Shown here: one piece after another, positions 16,723-24,240 of the stretch
Layout of the letters: every line of letters begins with the position of its first letter
Numbering within the stretch: position 1 is the stretch's first letter
DNA from: an uncultured Synechococcus sp.
GTDB taxonomy: Bacteria > Cyanobacteriota > Cyanobacteriia > PCC-6307 > Cyanobiaceae
Direction of reading: 5' to 3'
DNA: 51,182 nucleotides
NCBI GenBank assembly: GCA_937930135.1
Contig: CALGVO010000160.1
Coordinates: 1-51,182 of the forward strand
The notes under the pieces: generated by a model
The model's database searches: none
Seen by the model: the letters and a program-made list of their open reading frames with translations, nothing else
Told to the model about the DNA's origin: nothing
Position numbers and translations under genes: made by a program

Positions 16723-17646
16723 GTGAACATCCTCGTGATGGGGGGAACCCGCTTCGTCGGCAGGCCCCTGGTGGCAGCTCTGCTGGCGCAGGGCCATGCC
16801 CTCACCCTGTTCACCCGCGGGCGTCAGGGGGTGCCGGATGGTGTGGAGCATTGCTGTGGTGATCGCACCAAGGCGGCTGATCTGCAGCAACTCCAGGGCC
16901 GGCGCTTTGAGGTGATCATCGACAGTTCCGGTCGCACGCTGGACGACAGTCGCCTTGTGCTCGACCACACAGGCAGTCCCAGCCATCGCTTTCTTTATGT
17001 GAGCTCAGCCGGTGTGTACGCCGCCTCGGAGCAGTGGCCTCTCGATGAAGACAGCGCTCTGGATCCGGCCAGTCGCCATGCCGGCAAGGCCCACACCGAG
17101 GCCTGGCTGCAGGCGGAGGGCATTCCTTTCACCAGCTTCCGCCCCACTTACATCTTGGGGCCTGGCAATTACAACCCGATCGAGCGCTGGTTCTTCGCGC
17201 GCATCCACCATGGCCTGCCGGTGCCGGTTCCTGGCGATGGCACCACGATCACCCAGGTGGGCCATGTGGAGGATCTGGCCGAGGCGATGGTGCGATCGCT
17301 GGCGGTCGATGCCGCCACCAATCGGATCTACAACTGTTCCTCCCGTCGTGGCATCACCTTCAATGGGTTGGTGGCGGCAGCGGCTCTTGCGGCCGGCAAG
17401 GAGCCGCAGAGTGTCGATGTGCGCTTTTTTGATCCGAGTGGCCTCGATCCCAAGGCGCGCAAGGCCTTCCCGCTGCGCATCAGCCATTTCCTCACCGACA
17501 TCACCCGGGTGGAACGTGAACTGGCCTGGAGCCCCCGCTTCGATGCGGCGTCCGCCTTCCACGACAGTTATGTCCGCGACTTCCATCGCGATCCGGGTCC
17601 GGCGCCGGACCTCAGCGCTGATCAGACCCTGATCGGGGCGGCCTGA
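16723..17646 (+). CDS. NAD-dependent epimerase/dehydratase family protein (CSP41-like)
   Basis: 307 residues from a GTG. Atypical short-chain dehydrogenase fold: MNILVMGGTRFVGRPLVAAL carries the nucleotide-binding glycine motif. The usual catalytic YxxxK is replaced: after FLYVSSAGVY the expected Tyr/Lys helix reads SRHAGKAHTEAWLQAEG, keeping Lys but not the standard Tyr. PTYILGPGNYNPIERWFFAR is the substrate region. This is the pattern of the chloroplast stem-loop RNA-binding protein CSP41b and its cyanobacterial relatives, which act on RNA or ribosomes rather than sugars. The final 35 bases overlap the convergent pgsA gene. Confidence 0.83.
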   Translation: MNILVMGGTRFVGRPLVAALLAQGHALTLFTRGRQGVPDGVEHCCGDRTKAADLQQLQGRRFEVIIDSSGRTLDDSRLVLDHTGSPSHRFLYVSSAGVYAASEQWPLDEDSALDPASRHAGKAHTEAWLQAEGIPFTSFRPTYILGPGNYNPIERWFFARIHHGLPVPVPGDGTTITQVGHVEDLAEAMVRSLAVDAATNRIYNCSSRRGITFNGLVAAAALAAGKEPQSVDVRFFDPSGLDPKARKAFPLRISHFLTDITRVERELAWSPRFDAASAFHDSYVRDFHRDPGPAPDLSADQTLIGAA

Positions 17647-18160
17647 GATACAGCCGGGCTGAGTGCAGCGCCAGGGCAAGGGAGGGCCAGAACAGCCACC
17701 AGCCCAGGCGTTGCAGCCCATCCACCAGGTCGGTGGGCCCCCAGGAGCCAGGCCAGAGCAACAGCAGCAGACTGAGGAACTGCAGAAGCGTCTTCGCTTT
17801 TCCCCCGTTTGAGGCGGGGGCTCCATCCTGAGCGTCCCGTCGCCAGCCGGAGATCAGCAATTCCCTTGCCAGCAGCAGCCACACCGCCCAGGCGGGCAAG
17901 GTCTGCCGGACCGTGAGCGCGAGCAGAGGGGCCAGGATCAGCAGCTTGTCGGCCAGGGGATCCAGGCGTGCGCCCCAGCTGCTGCCGGCGCCGGCCCGTC
18001 GGGCCAGCCAGCCGTCGAGGGCGTCGCTCGCACCACCAAGCAAGAGCAGGAGCCAGGCGATGGCGTCCTGGCCGGTCACCAGGCAGAGAATCAAGGGCAG
18101 GCCCGCGATCGCCCGCATCACCGTGACGCGGTCAGCCCAGATGCGCCATGGATTGTTCAA
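17612..18160 (-). CDS. pgsA: CDP-diacylglycerol--glycerol-3-phosphate 3-phosphatidyltransferase
   Basis: Makes phosphatidylglycerophosphate, precursor of phosphatidylglycerol, which cyanobacterial photosystems need. 182 residues with about five membrane helices. The CDP-alcohol phosphotransferase signature spans residues about 44-71 (DALDGWLARR, then GARLDPLADK), with all four metal-binding aspartates. The N-terminus NNPWRIWADRVTVMRAIAG is the usual amphipathic entry. The 3' end overlaps the convergent epimerase by 35 bases. Identity is secure. Confidence 0.92.
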   Translation of the reverse strand: MNNPWRIWADRVTVMRAIAGLPLILCLVTGQDAIAWLLLLLGGASDALDGWLARRAGAGSSWGARLDPLADKLLILAPLLALTVRQTLPAWAVWLLLARELLISGWRRDAQDGAPASNGGKAKTLLQFLSLLLLLWPGSWGPTDLVDGLQRLGWWLFWPSLALALHSARLYLRPPRSGSDQR

Positions 18161-18191
18161 GGCTCAGAATGCCTGCACTCGCATGTGCTCC

Positions 18192-18665
18192 ATGGTGCTC
18201 CAGCAGTCGGTTCGTGAGGTGATGACCACGCCGGTGCTGACGGTCACGCCGGAGACCCCTCTGCAGGAGGCCGTGGCGATGATGAGCGATCACCACATCA
18301 GCGGCCTGCCGGTGGTGGATGCCTCGGGGGTCTTGGTTGGGGAGATCACGGAACAGGATCTGATGGTGCGCGAAAGCGGCGTGGATGTGGGTCCTTACGT
18401 GCTGCTGCTTGACAGCGTGATCTACCTCCGCAATCCCCTGCACTGGGATCGGCAGGTCCATCAGGTGCTGGGCACGGCGGTGAACGACCTGATGCGCCGC
18501 GGCAGCCACACCTGCGCGGCCTCCTTGCCCCTGCCACGGGCTGCGTCCCTGTTGCATGAACGCAGCACTCAGCGTTTGATCGTGGTTGATGATCAGCAGA
18601 AACCCATCGGTGTCATCACCCGCGGTGATGTGGTGAGGGCGCTGGCCTCCGGTGCGGACGCCTGA
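18192..18665 (+). CDS. Two-CBS-domain protein
   Basis: 157 residues from MVLQQSVREVMTTPVLTVTP. Two CBS motifs: residues about 8-60 (VREVMTTPVLTVTPETPLQE to GVLVGEITEQDLM) and about 95-155 (VNDLMRRGSHTCAASLPLPR to KPIGVITRGDVVRAL). Between them lies a linker with YVLLLDSVIYLRNPLHWDRQ typical of the cyanobacterial and plant stand-alone CBSX type, which sense adenine nucleotides and can modulate thioredoxin. The start at 18192 is preferred to longer in-frame options, which have low-quality N-termini. It ends two bases from the convergent neighbour. Confidence 0.87.
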   Translation: MVLQQSVREVMTTPVLTVTPETPLQEAVAMMSDHHISGLPVVDASGVLVGEITEQDLMVRESGVDVGPYVLLLDSVIYLRNPLHWDRQVHQVLGTAVNDLMRRGSHTCAASLPLPRAASLLHERSTQRLIVVDDQQKPIGVITRGDVVRALASGADA

Positions 18666-18667
18666 TC

Positions 18668-19354
18668 TCAGCTCCTGCCGGTGGCTTGTCGTTGAATCGC
18701 GCAGGCAAGTGGTTGGATCAGGCGGAAATTCACCAGATCCCCCACTGGAAGCGATGTCAGGGCCTCCTGCTCCAGGGCTCGGCGCCCGTCGAGATTATGC
18801 ACCTGGCCATCAGGTCCGCGCAGGCTGATCGTGTGATCCTTTCTGGCGATCCGCACCACTTCGGCCGTTCCGGTGGCCATCGTCACCCTGGTGCCCTTGG
18901 GCACCGGCCCAAACGCACTGGCCAGGATCACGGTTGCCCTGGTGACCGTCAGCTGCGTCGCTGAGGCTGGCAGCAGGTCCACCACCAGGCCCTCCAGGAC
19001 ATCGACGCCCACTCGATCCCCCGTGCGAAGGCCCGTGCGGCTGATATCGAGGCCTGCCGACAGGGTGAGGGTGCCATTGAGATGGGCGAATTCGAAGGAC
19101 TCGAGCAGCTCAGCTTTGAGCGCCCCGGAGGGGCGCACCGTTCGCACCAAGGTTGGAGCGGCGACAACCGGCGCCTTGGTGAGACTCGACGCTGGCAGCT
19201 TGCGCACGCTGAGCGCCATCGGTTGGATCAGACGAAAGTCGACCAGGTCGCCCGTTTTGAGGTCAGCGAAGTTGTCAGCCCCCTGAGCGCTGAGCACATC
19301 ATCTGCCCCATCTCCATTGGCAGGATGATGTCTTCCCTGCACTGCCGTGAGCAT
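18668..19354 (-). CDS. Two-repeat beta-rich protein of unknown function
   Basis: 228 residues with an internal repeat: GDLVDFRLIQPMALSVRKL near residue 35 and GDLVNFRLIQPLACAIQRQ near residue 205. Before the second copy stands IARKDHTISLRGPDGQVHNL, a pattern seen in bacterial periplasmic proteins in which TVTLRGPDG is followed by VGDxVxVRY and an Ala-Leu pair. The corresponding TVTLRGPDG part of the first copy is poor, and no signal peptide is visible, so the N-terminus may be cut off or altered. Its ATG overlaps by a few bases the start of the truncated L,D-transpeptidase on the other strand, pointing to a rearrangement here. Confidence 0.6.
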   Translation of the reverse strand: MLTAVQGRHHPANGDGADDVLSAQGADNFADLKTGDLVDFRLIQPMALSVRKLPASSLTKAPVVAAPTLVRTVRPSGALKAELLESFEFAHLNGTLTLSAGLDISRTGLRTGDRVGVDVLEGLVVDLLPASATQLTVTRATVILASAFGPVPKGTRVTMATGTAEVVRIARKDHTISLRGPDGQVHNLDGRRALEQEALTSLPVGDLVNFRLIQPLACAIQRQATGRS

Positions 19355-19626
19355 CCATTCACGGCACCGCCTGGCCCAACTGGGTCAAGCTGCGTGCGGC
19401 CGTGAGCCTCGGATGCATTCGCATGCTCAACTCCGATGTGGAGAAGGTGTTCAACATGGTGGATGTCGGCACGCCCGTGGTGGTCACGGCCCGGGGTGTG
19501 GACGCGGTGAACACAGAGGCCAGGCGGCAGGGCTTGCGCTTTCCAGCGATCGGCTACTGGTCTCCCGAGACTGTCTGTTTCAGTCAGCCTCCCCAGGGCG
19601 ACTGCAACGGCGTGTTCCGGCGTTAA
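19351..19626 (+). pseudogene. C-terminal remnant of an L,D-transpeptidase (YkuD/ErfK)
   Basis: Directly after an in-frame TGA (19348-19350) the reading frame gives ASIHGTAWPN followed by VSLGCIRMLNSDVEKVF, the YkuD active-site block (His-Gly-Thr and Ser-x-Gly-Cys-Ile-Arg-Met with the catalytic Cys and Arg). It continues with VGTPVVV and a normal C-terminal tail to a TAA. The N-terminal half, including the signal peptide and the TPxGxF strand region, is missing. The only start codons are a GTG at 19402 or an ATG at 19420, both inside the active site. So it is best read as a 5'-truncated gene. Confidence 0.7.
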
Positions 19627-21143
19627 GGCGGGGGGGGCGGCAGAACTGGCGGTGGCGGTGCACCGATCATCGGCTCGCGACGTGGGGTCGTCGGCGATGG
19701 GCTGGGGGCTGCAGCTGTAGCTTCCACAGGTTCTTGCTCCTGCACCACCAGCGGCGGTGGCAGGTCGGGGGGAAGACTCGGCCGAGGGGCTGCCTGGGCA
19801 TCGGCTTCCGGCAGCACAGGGTCATCCAACTGGGAGGGAGTGCGGAGCGGTTCCGGGTCTTGCAGCACCAGGGGATCAGCGGTGATCGGCGGTTCCGGCA
19901 GGGGTGAGCGCTCGCGCAAAGCGGTGGCAGGCGCGGTGCCTGAGGGTGTCGATGGATCGGGAGAGGGTTGGCGCGGTGGCCAGATCATCCGAGCGATCGG
20001 TTCCACGCCTTGCTCCATGACGCGGTTCAGGCCGGCGAGGGCTCGGTCGATCAACCGGCCGCCGAGCCACTGGCTGCACCGGATCGGTCCATCGCAGTGG
20101 GCACCGATTCCGACGCGGCTGCTGAGGTTGGCCATCAGATTGCCTTCCAGGGCGAAACGCCGCTCACTCAGCCGCAGTAGATAGGGCACATGCACAAAAC
20201 TGGTGGCGCCGCCGCTGATCCAGTTGGCGTCTTCCTCGGTGAAGCCCTTCACCCCAGGAATGATCAGGCGGCTCTTTGAGGCATGGTCGGGCAGATAGGC
20301 GGCGACCAGTCCGCGACGGCGGGCCAGATCCTTGGTCTGCTCGAGTGTGAGCCCGTCTTTGCTCATGAGCATCTCGAGGCGGCCGTCCCGCCTGAGGCCG
20401 TAGATCATCCGGATTCTTGGCAGGTAATAGCGAATGCGCTGGCCCATGCTGATGCTGTAGGCCCCCCTGTAGCTTTCGGGCGCCTCCTCCAGATCGTTGT
20501 AGATGCTGTGCAATCCGCCGATGAAGGTGTCGTAGCGCTGTTCCCGCTCCGGGGTCAGAGCGCCGTAGCCGAAGTCGACGCTGCCGTCATGGGCGATGCC
20601 CAAATAGGCCCTTTGCAGGGCAGCGGTGCGGTTGCGACCCTTCCAGATCCGCTGCCCCAGCTTGAGATCGCCCAAGGGCACGGTGATCTCCTGGCCGCCG
20701 CTGTCCACATGCCGTTCGTACATCGGACCTGACACGTAAGCCAGGGCCGCCGTGTCTTGGAAGGCATCCTGTTCGCGGTCCCAACCCTCAAGGAGGCCCA
20801 CCCGCACTTTGCGTGGGTCGAAATCGAGGGCATAGACTTCGTCATCAGGCAGGTAACGGAACGTGCCGGCCTCGGCTCCCCCCTGGAGGGAGGCTTCGCT
20901 GGTGGCTGATCGTTTCTTGCCGGAATCTTCAGGTGTGGGCGGCGCTAGAGCCAGGAGCCCGGCAAAGGTGAGCAGGGGCAAGCCGATGACCAGCCAGCGT
21001 TTGCGCAATCCCCGCTTGCGGCGTCGCCGTGGCGCCTTGGGACGCCGTCGTTTGGGCTGGCGTTCAGCGGTGCCGGAAGGGGAAGATCCGCGTTTCACCG
21101 GGCCAGCCTTCTGCTTGGAGAGTGGGAGAGCGGATCGAGCCAA
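19623..21143 (-). CDS. Single-pass membrane protein with basic N-terminus and Pro-rich C-terminus
   Basis: 506 residues, family not recognised. Residues 1-49 are very basic (RRRRKRGLRKR just before the helix), 50-66 form one membrane helix (WLVIGLPLLTFAGLLAL). The exported part (about 75-345) contains YLPDDEVYALDFDPRKVRVG, FIGGLHSIYNDLEEAPESYR, MSKDGLTLEQTKDLARRRG and WISGGATSFVHVPYLLRLS. The last 160 residues are Pro/Glu/Ala-rich and end in a polyproline run. The middle has a faint look of the phosphodiester-glycosidase (NAGPA) fold, not enough to assign. The start overlaps pdeM by 49 bases; the stop overlaps the transpeptidase remnant by four. Confidence 0.72.
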   Translation of the reverse strand: MARSALPLSKQKAGPVKRGSSPSGTAERQPKRRRPKAPRRRRKRGLRKRWLVIGLPLLTFAGLLALAPPTPEDSGKKRSATSEASLQGGAEAGTFRYLPDDEVYALDFDPRKVRVGLLEGWDREQDAFQDTAALAYVSGPMYERHVDSGGQEITVPLGDLKLGQRIWKGRNRTAALQRAYLGIAHDGSVDFGYGALTPEREQRYDTFIGGLHSIYNDLEEAPESYRGAYSISMGQRIRYYLPRIRMIYGLRRDGRLEMLMSKDGLTLEQTKDLARRRGLVAAYLPDHASKSRLIIPGVKGFTEEDANWISGGATSFVHVPYLLRLSERRFALEGNLMANLSSRVGIGAHCDGPIRCSQWLGGRLIDRALAGLNRVMEQGVEPIARMIWPPRQPSPDPSTPSGTAPATALRERSPLPEPPITADPLVLQDPEPLRTPSQLDDPVLPEADAQAAPRPSLPPDLPPPLVVQEQEPVEATAAAPSPSPTTPRREPMIGAPPPPVLPPPPP

Positions 21144-21778
21144 GGAACGATGGCATTGTCAGCCACCAGCCATTTGCGATAACGCTGGCCGCACTCATGC
21201 CCTCCCGTCAACTCCCCGAAGGCTGGAATCAGCAATTGCTGCTCGGAGGCATGGAAGGCAAAGCAGGGCAGACGCAGGCCATCGCAGCCTTGCCTGAGGC
21301 GTGCCACGGGATGCACGTGGCCGCAGATGTTGAGCAGCGGCGACGACGGCTGCGGCTCCGGTTCATGGCTCAACCAGAGGGCACCGAGTCGCTGACTGGG
21401 TTGATGCGGAAGACCCTCCAGGTCACTACCCCGGTCGTGGTTGCCACCGATCAGGCTGATCGCGCAGCCGCAGGCCTCGGGAAGGCTGCGTAGGCGCCGA
21501 TGCAGGGATGGGGTGAGCCCCATGCGGCCATGGATCAGATCGCCGAGCACGATCACCTCGTCAGGATCGAGGCGATCGCAGAGGTCGATCAGGCGATCAA
21601 AGGTGGCTTGGTCACCGTCGCTGGGCAGGGGAATGCCATGGGCTTGAAACAGTTCCGCCTTGCCGAGATGGAGATCGGCCACCAGCAACTGGCGGCTTGC
21701 AGGACGCCAGAGGGCTCGTTGCGGCAGCATCACGAGCTCTTCCGCTCCCCAGCGCCAAAGGACCCCTCCTCTCGCCAT
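21095..21778 (-). CDS. pdeM: Ligase-associated DNA-repair metallophosphoesterase PdeM
   Basis: 227 residues from MARGGVLWRWGAEELVMLPQ. Calcineurin-like metal motifs: LLVADLHLGK (residues 32-40), VIVLGDLIHGRMG (about 76-87), IGGNHDRG (about 115-121) and NICGHVHPVARL. LHLGK directly after the first Asp, and the short length, are typical of PdeM, a dinuclear-metal nuclease that accompanies the ATP-dependent ligase, Lhr-type helicase and beta-lactamase-fold exonuclease. Here those three are 7.7 kb away (29.4-34.7 kb). Starts 15 and 99 bases upstream are open. It overlaps the downstream membrane protein by 49 bases. Confidence 0.85.
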   Translation of the reverse strand: MARGGVLWRWGAEELVMLPQRALWRPASRQLLVADLHLGKAELFQAHGIPLPSDGDQATFDRLIDLCDRLDPDEVIVLGDLIHGRMGLTPSLHRRLRSLPEACGCAISLIGGNHDRGSDLEGLPHQPSQRLGALWLSHEPEPQPSSPLLNICGHVHPVARLRQGCDGLRLPCFAFHASEQQLLIPAFGELTGGHECGQRYRKWLVADNAIVPWLDPLSHSPSRRLAR

Positions 21779-21878
21779 GGCGTTGGCCTTCATGCGGTTG
21801 GTCCGAGCCGGTGTGATCTCAATGGCATACGAAGGGAAATCCGCTGCTGCAGGCTGAGCGAGTCTGCGCGGCTGCATT

Positions 21879-22058
21879 GTGACGTCATCCGACTGTTCGC
21901 ACCACCCGGAACGCGAGACCGTCCGTTATCTCGAGCAGCGCCTGTTCTGGCTCGAGCAACTGGGGCAGCACGAATGCGCCTTCGCTCTGCGCATGGAAGT
22001 GGCCGACTGGTTGCTTGCTGATGGCAATGCAAACCTGAGTGCTCCCCTCGCACACTGA
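21879..22058 (+). CDS. 59-residue acidic hypothetical protein
   Basis: Starts at GTG (MTSSDCSHHPERETVRYL) and ends at TGA. The body is a clean amphipathic helix pair: VRYLEQRLFWLEQLGQHE and FALRMEVADWLLADGN. Codon use resembles the neighbours. No membrane segment. It is divergent from pdeM and lies ten bases before a 26-residue membrane peptide gene, which in turn is six bases before the channel gene. Function unknown. Confidence 0.65.
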   Translation: MTSSDCSHHPERETVRYLEQRLFWLEQLGQHECAFALRMEVADWLLADGNANLSAPLAH

Positions 22059-22068
22059 GCGCTCTGCC

Positions 22069-22149
22069 ATGACCATCGCCCTTCTGATTGCTCTTGCCGG
22101 TTCCCTGGCAGCCATGGCCTGGATTGTGCGCCGGCTCGATCAGGGCTGA
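22069..22149 (+). CDS. 26-residue single-helix membrane peptide
   Basis: MTIALLIALAGSLAAMAWIV then RRLDQG, TGA: one hydrophobic helix followed by a basic end, the pattern of tiny thylakoid or plasma-membrane subunits. It is not any of the small photosystem or cytochrome subunits I recognise. Located between the 59-residue gene and the channel gene on the same strand, gaps of ten and six bases. AGCGCTCTGCC gives no strong ribosome binding site, so coupling to the upstream gene is possible. Confidence 0.5.
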   Translation: MTIALLIALAGSLAAMAWIVRRLDQG

Positions 22150-22155
22150 TCCCCT

Positions 22156-23304
22156 GTGATAGCCATGGCCCAGTTCTACGGAGGGAGCGCGTTGCGTCAA
22201 CGGCTGTCCCTGCTCTGTTCCCTGCTGGCCCTCTCCGGCCTGGCCATCGGAAGTCGAGGCCTTGCCGTCGAGGCCGGGCTGCCCGCCACGATCCGGGTGG
22301 GCGTCAGCGGCAGTCCTCCGTTTGTGTTTGAACGCGACGAGGCCTTCTCCGGGATCAGTGTGGAGGTGTGGCGCGAGGTTGCCGATCGACTCGATCAACC
22401 GTTCGTATTGGTGCGTCAAGCCAATGCCGAGGCCAATCTCAAGGCGGTGGCCGAGCGTCAGGTTGACCTGGCAATCGGACCGCTGAGCATCACACCGGAT
22501 CGACTGGCCCAGAAGGCGATCGATTTCAGTCAGCCCTATTTCCATGGTCAGCTCGGTCTTCTGGTGCCGATCAGGCCGCCAGGACTGCTCTCCCGCCTCG
22601 CTCCCTTTTTCGGTTGGGCCGCTCTGTCATCGCTGGGGGTGCTGATGCTGTTGCTGTTTATCGTCGGCAACCTGATCTGGTTGGCGGAACGGCGGCGCAA
22701 TTATGAACAGTTCCCGCGGCACTACTTTCACGGTGTCGGCAACGGGATGTGGTTCGCACTGGTGACCCTCACAACGGTGGGATACGGCGATCGGGCACCC
22801 CTGTCGCGCACCGGCCGCACGATTGCCGGGGTCTGGATGGTGCTGTCGCTGGTGGCCTTATCGTCTGTGACCGCTGGTCTGGCTTCGGCCTTCACGGTGT
22901 CCTTCTCCCGCTGGGCACCGGGCACGATCCAGCGTCCGGAAGCGCTGGCCGGGGAACCGATTGCGGTGGTGGAGGGCACCACCAGTGCGGTGTGGGCACG
23001 GATCTACGGGGCCAGGCCCACGGCGGCAGCCAACCTGGACGCGGCGATCAGCCTGCTCAAGCAGGGCAAGGTGCACGGTGTGATGTTTGATCGACCTGTG
23101 CTGCGCTTCTACCAGCAGCAGAATCCCAATGATGGCTTCATGCTCGCCGGTTTTTCTCTGGCGGATCAGACCTATGGCTTTGCCTTTCCAGCCGGCAGCC
23201 CGCTGGGTGCAGCCCTGGATGTGTCGATCGTGGAGCTGAATCGCTCCGGCCGCATCCATGCGATCACGGAAAGAACCTTCGGCCGCACGACGTTTGACTA
23301 CTAG
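22156..23304 (+). CDS. GluR0-like glutamate-receptor potassium channel
   Basis: 382 residues. Signal peptide about 1-38. Ligand-binding lobe 1 about 45-145 (IRVGVSGSPPFVFERDEAF, VDLAIGPLSITPDRLAQKAI with the carboxylate-binding Arg116). First membrane helix about 153-177, pore helix and filter WFALVTLTTVGYGDRAP (TVGYGD at 207-212), second helix about 222-248, then lobe 2 about 262-380 with VMFDRPVLRFY (Asp312). This interrupted periplasmic-binding fold around a two-helix potassium channel is the prokaryotic ionotropic glutamate receptor plan known from Synechocystis GluR0. The ligand is not known. ATG at 22156; a second ATG nine bases later is possible. Confidence 0.9.
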   Translation: MIAMAQFYGGSALRQRLSLLCSLLALSGLAIGSRGLAVEAGLPATIRVGVSGSPPFVFERDEAFSGISVEVWREVADRLDQPFVLVRQANAEANLKAVAERQVDLAIGPLSITPDRLAQKAIDFSQPYFHGQLGLLVPIRPPGLLSRLAPFFGWAALSSLGVLMLLLFIVGNLIWLAERRRNYEQFPRHYFHGVGNGMWFALVTLTTVGYGDRAPLSRTGRTIAGVWMVLSLVALSSVTAGLASAFTVSFSRWAPGTIQRPEALAGEPIAVVEGTTSAVWARIYGARPTAAANLDAAISLLKQGKVHGVMFDRPVLRFYQQQNPNDGFMLAGFSLADQTYGFAFPAGSPLGAALDVSIVELNRSGRIHAITERTFGRTTFDY

Positions 23305-23377
23305 CTTCCTAGCGTGTGTCAGTCACCTGACCAGTGAACGGTAATCTGACCGCGTTTGAAGGCGGAAGTCCTTAGAT

Positions 23378-24031
23378 ATGCGAGCGCTGCCACTGACATT
23401 GGCACCCGGTCAGGACCTCAAGGTGTCTCTGGACACCCTGGCGAGGGAGCAGCAGTGTTCCGGTTTCGTGCTCGGCGTGGTGGGGAACCTCAGCCGCGCC
23501 GCCTTCCAGTGTCCCGGTCGCCCTGAGCCCACTGTGCTGGAGGGAGATCTTGAGATCATCACCCTCAATGGAACCGTCTCGCCCCAGGGAGCTCACCTGC
23601 ATCTGAGTCTTTCCGATGGTGCCTGTCAGGTTTGGGGTGGCCATCTCGAACCCGGCACACTGGTGCTCAAAGGGGTGGAGTTGCTGCTCGGCGTGCTCGA
23701 TCAGCCCAGGATGGCTGTCGCCTCCCATCCGTTTACAGCGCCAACGCCGGCGCCATCACCTCCGGTTTCTTCATTGCAAGCGTTGCCCTCCCGAGTGGAG
23801 ATCGCCGTTCTCCCCGGCTGCCCCTGGTGCACGCGCGCCCTGCGGTTGCTCAGCAGTGCCAATGTGCCCCATCAGGTGTTCCGCGTTGATCACGACGACG
23901 ACTTCCATCAATGGCATGGCCGCAGCGGCATGACCACGTTCCCCCAGGTGTTTGTGGATGGCACCCTTCTTGGCGGATACGACGCCCTCGAGGCCCTGCA
24001 TCAACGCGGTGACCTGATGCAGCTGCGATGA
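23378..24031 (+). CDS. PPC/DUF296 domain fused to glutaredoxin
   Basis: 217 residues. Residues 1-107 are a PPC (DUF296) domain: LDTLAREQQCSGFVLGVVGN, ITLNGTVSPQGAHLHLSLSD and CQVWGGHLEPGTLVLKG, with the conserved GGH. A Pro/Ser linker (118-137) joins a glutaredoxin domain (139-217): VEIAVLPGCPWCTRALRLL with active site CPWC (148-151), TTFPQVFVDGTLLGGYDALE with the cis-Pro and GSH-binding GG. Both halves are complete. PPC domains form trimers and occur alone in bacteria or with AT-hooks in plants. The next gene starts at a four-base ATGA overlap. No role is known to me for the fusion. Confidence 0.85.
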   Translation: MRALPLTLAPGQDLKVSLDTLAREQQCSGFVLGVVGNLSRAAFQCPGRPEPTVLEGDLEIITLNGTVSPQGAHLHLSLSDGACQVWGGHLEPGTLVLKGVELLLGVLDQPRMAVASHPFTAPTPAPSPPVSSLQALPSRVEIAVLPGCPWCTRALRLLSSANVPHQVFRVDHDDDFHQWHGRSGMTTFPQVFVDGTLLGGYDALEALHQRGDLMQLR

Positions 24032-24240
24032 GCCACACCGAGCCGGAATCCATTCCCTCGTTCTGGAGCCTGAAGCCCTGGTGGTGCCAGCCCTGGTCGA
24101 TTCTCCTGACCGGTGTGGGAGCGGTCGTTGGCAGTTGGATCCTGCTGCATTGGATCTGGCTCACCGCCTTGGTCGCCTTTGCTGTGAGCGCCTGGTGGCT
24201 GCTGTTTCTGGTGCTGGTGCCACGGGCCACCAGCTCCTAA
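24028..24240 (+). CDS. Small two-helix membrane protein (DUF6737-like)
   Basis: 70 residues. The N-terminal piece FWSLKPWWCQPWSILLTG is followed by two hydrophobic stretches (about 22-42 and 43-64). I associate the FWxLKPWWCQPWS motif with a cyanobacterial family I believe is called DUF6737; function unknown. The start overlaps the PPC-glutaredoxin stop by four bases (ATGA), so the two are translationally coupled, and its stop overlaps a convergent small gene by four bases. Confidence 0.75.
   Translation: MSHTEPESIPSFWSLKPWWCQPWSILLTGVGAVVGSWILLHWIWLTALVAFAVSAWWLLFLVLVPRATSS

Noticed and set aside
19347..19907. 186-residue plus-strand open frame over the remnant region
   Set aside because: Wrong frame; the adjacent frame carries the real YkuD block. 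Arg/Gly-rich low-complexity translation.
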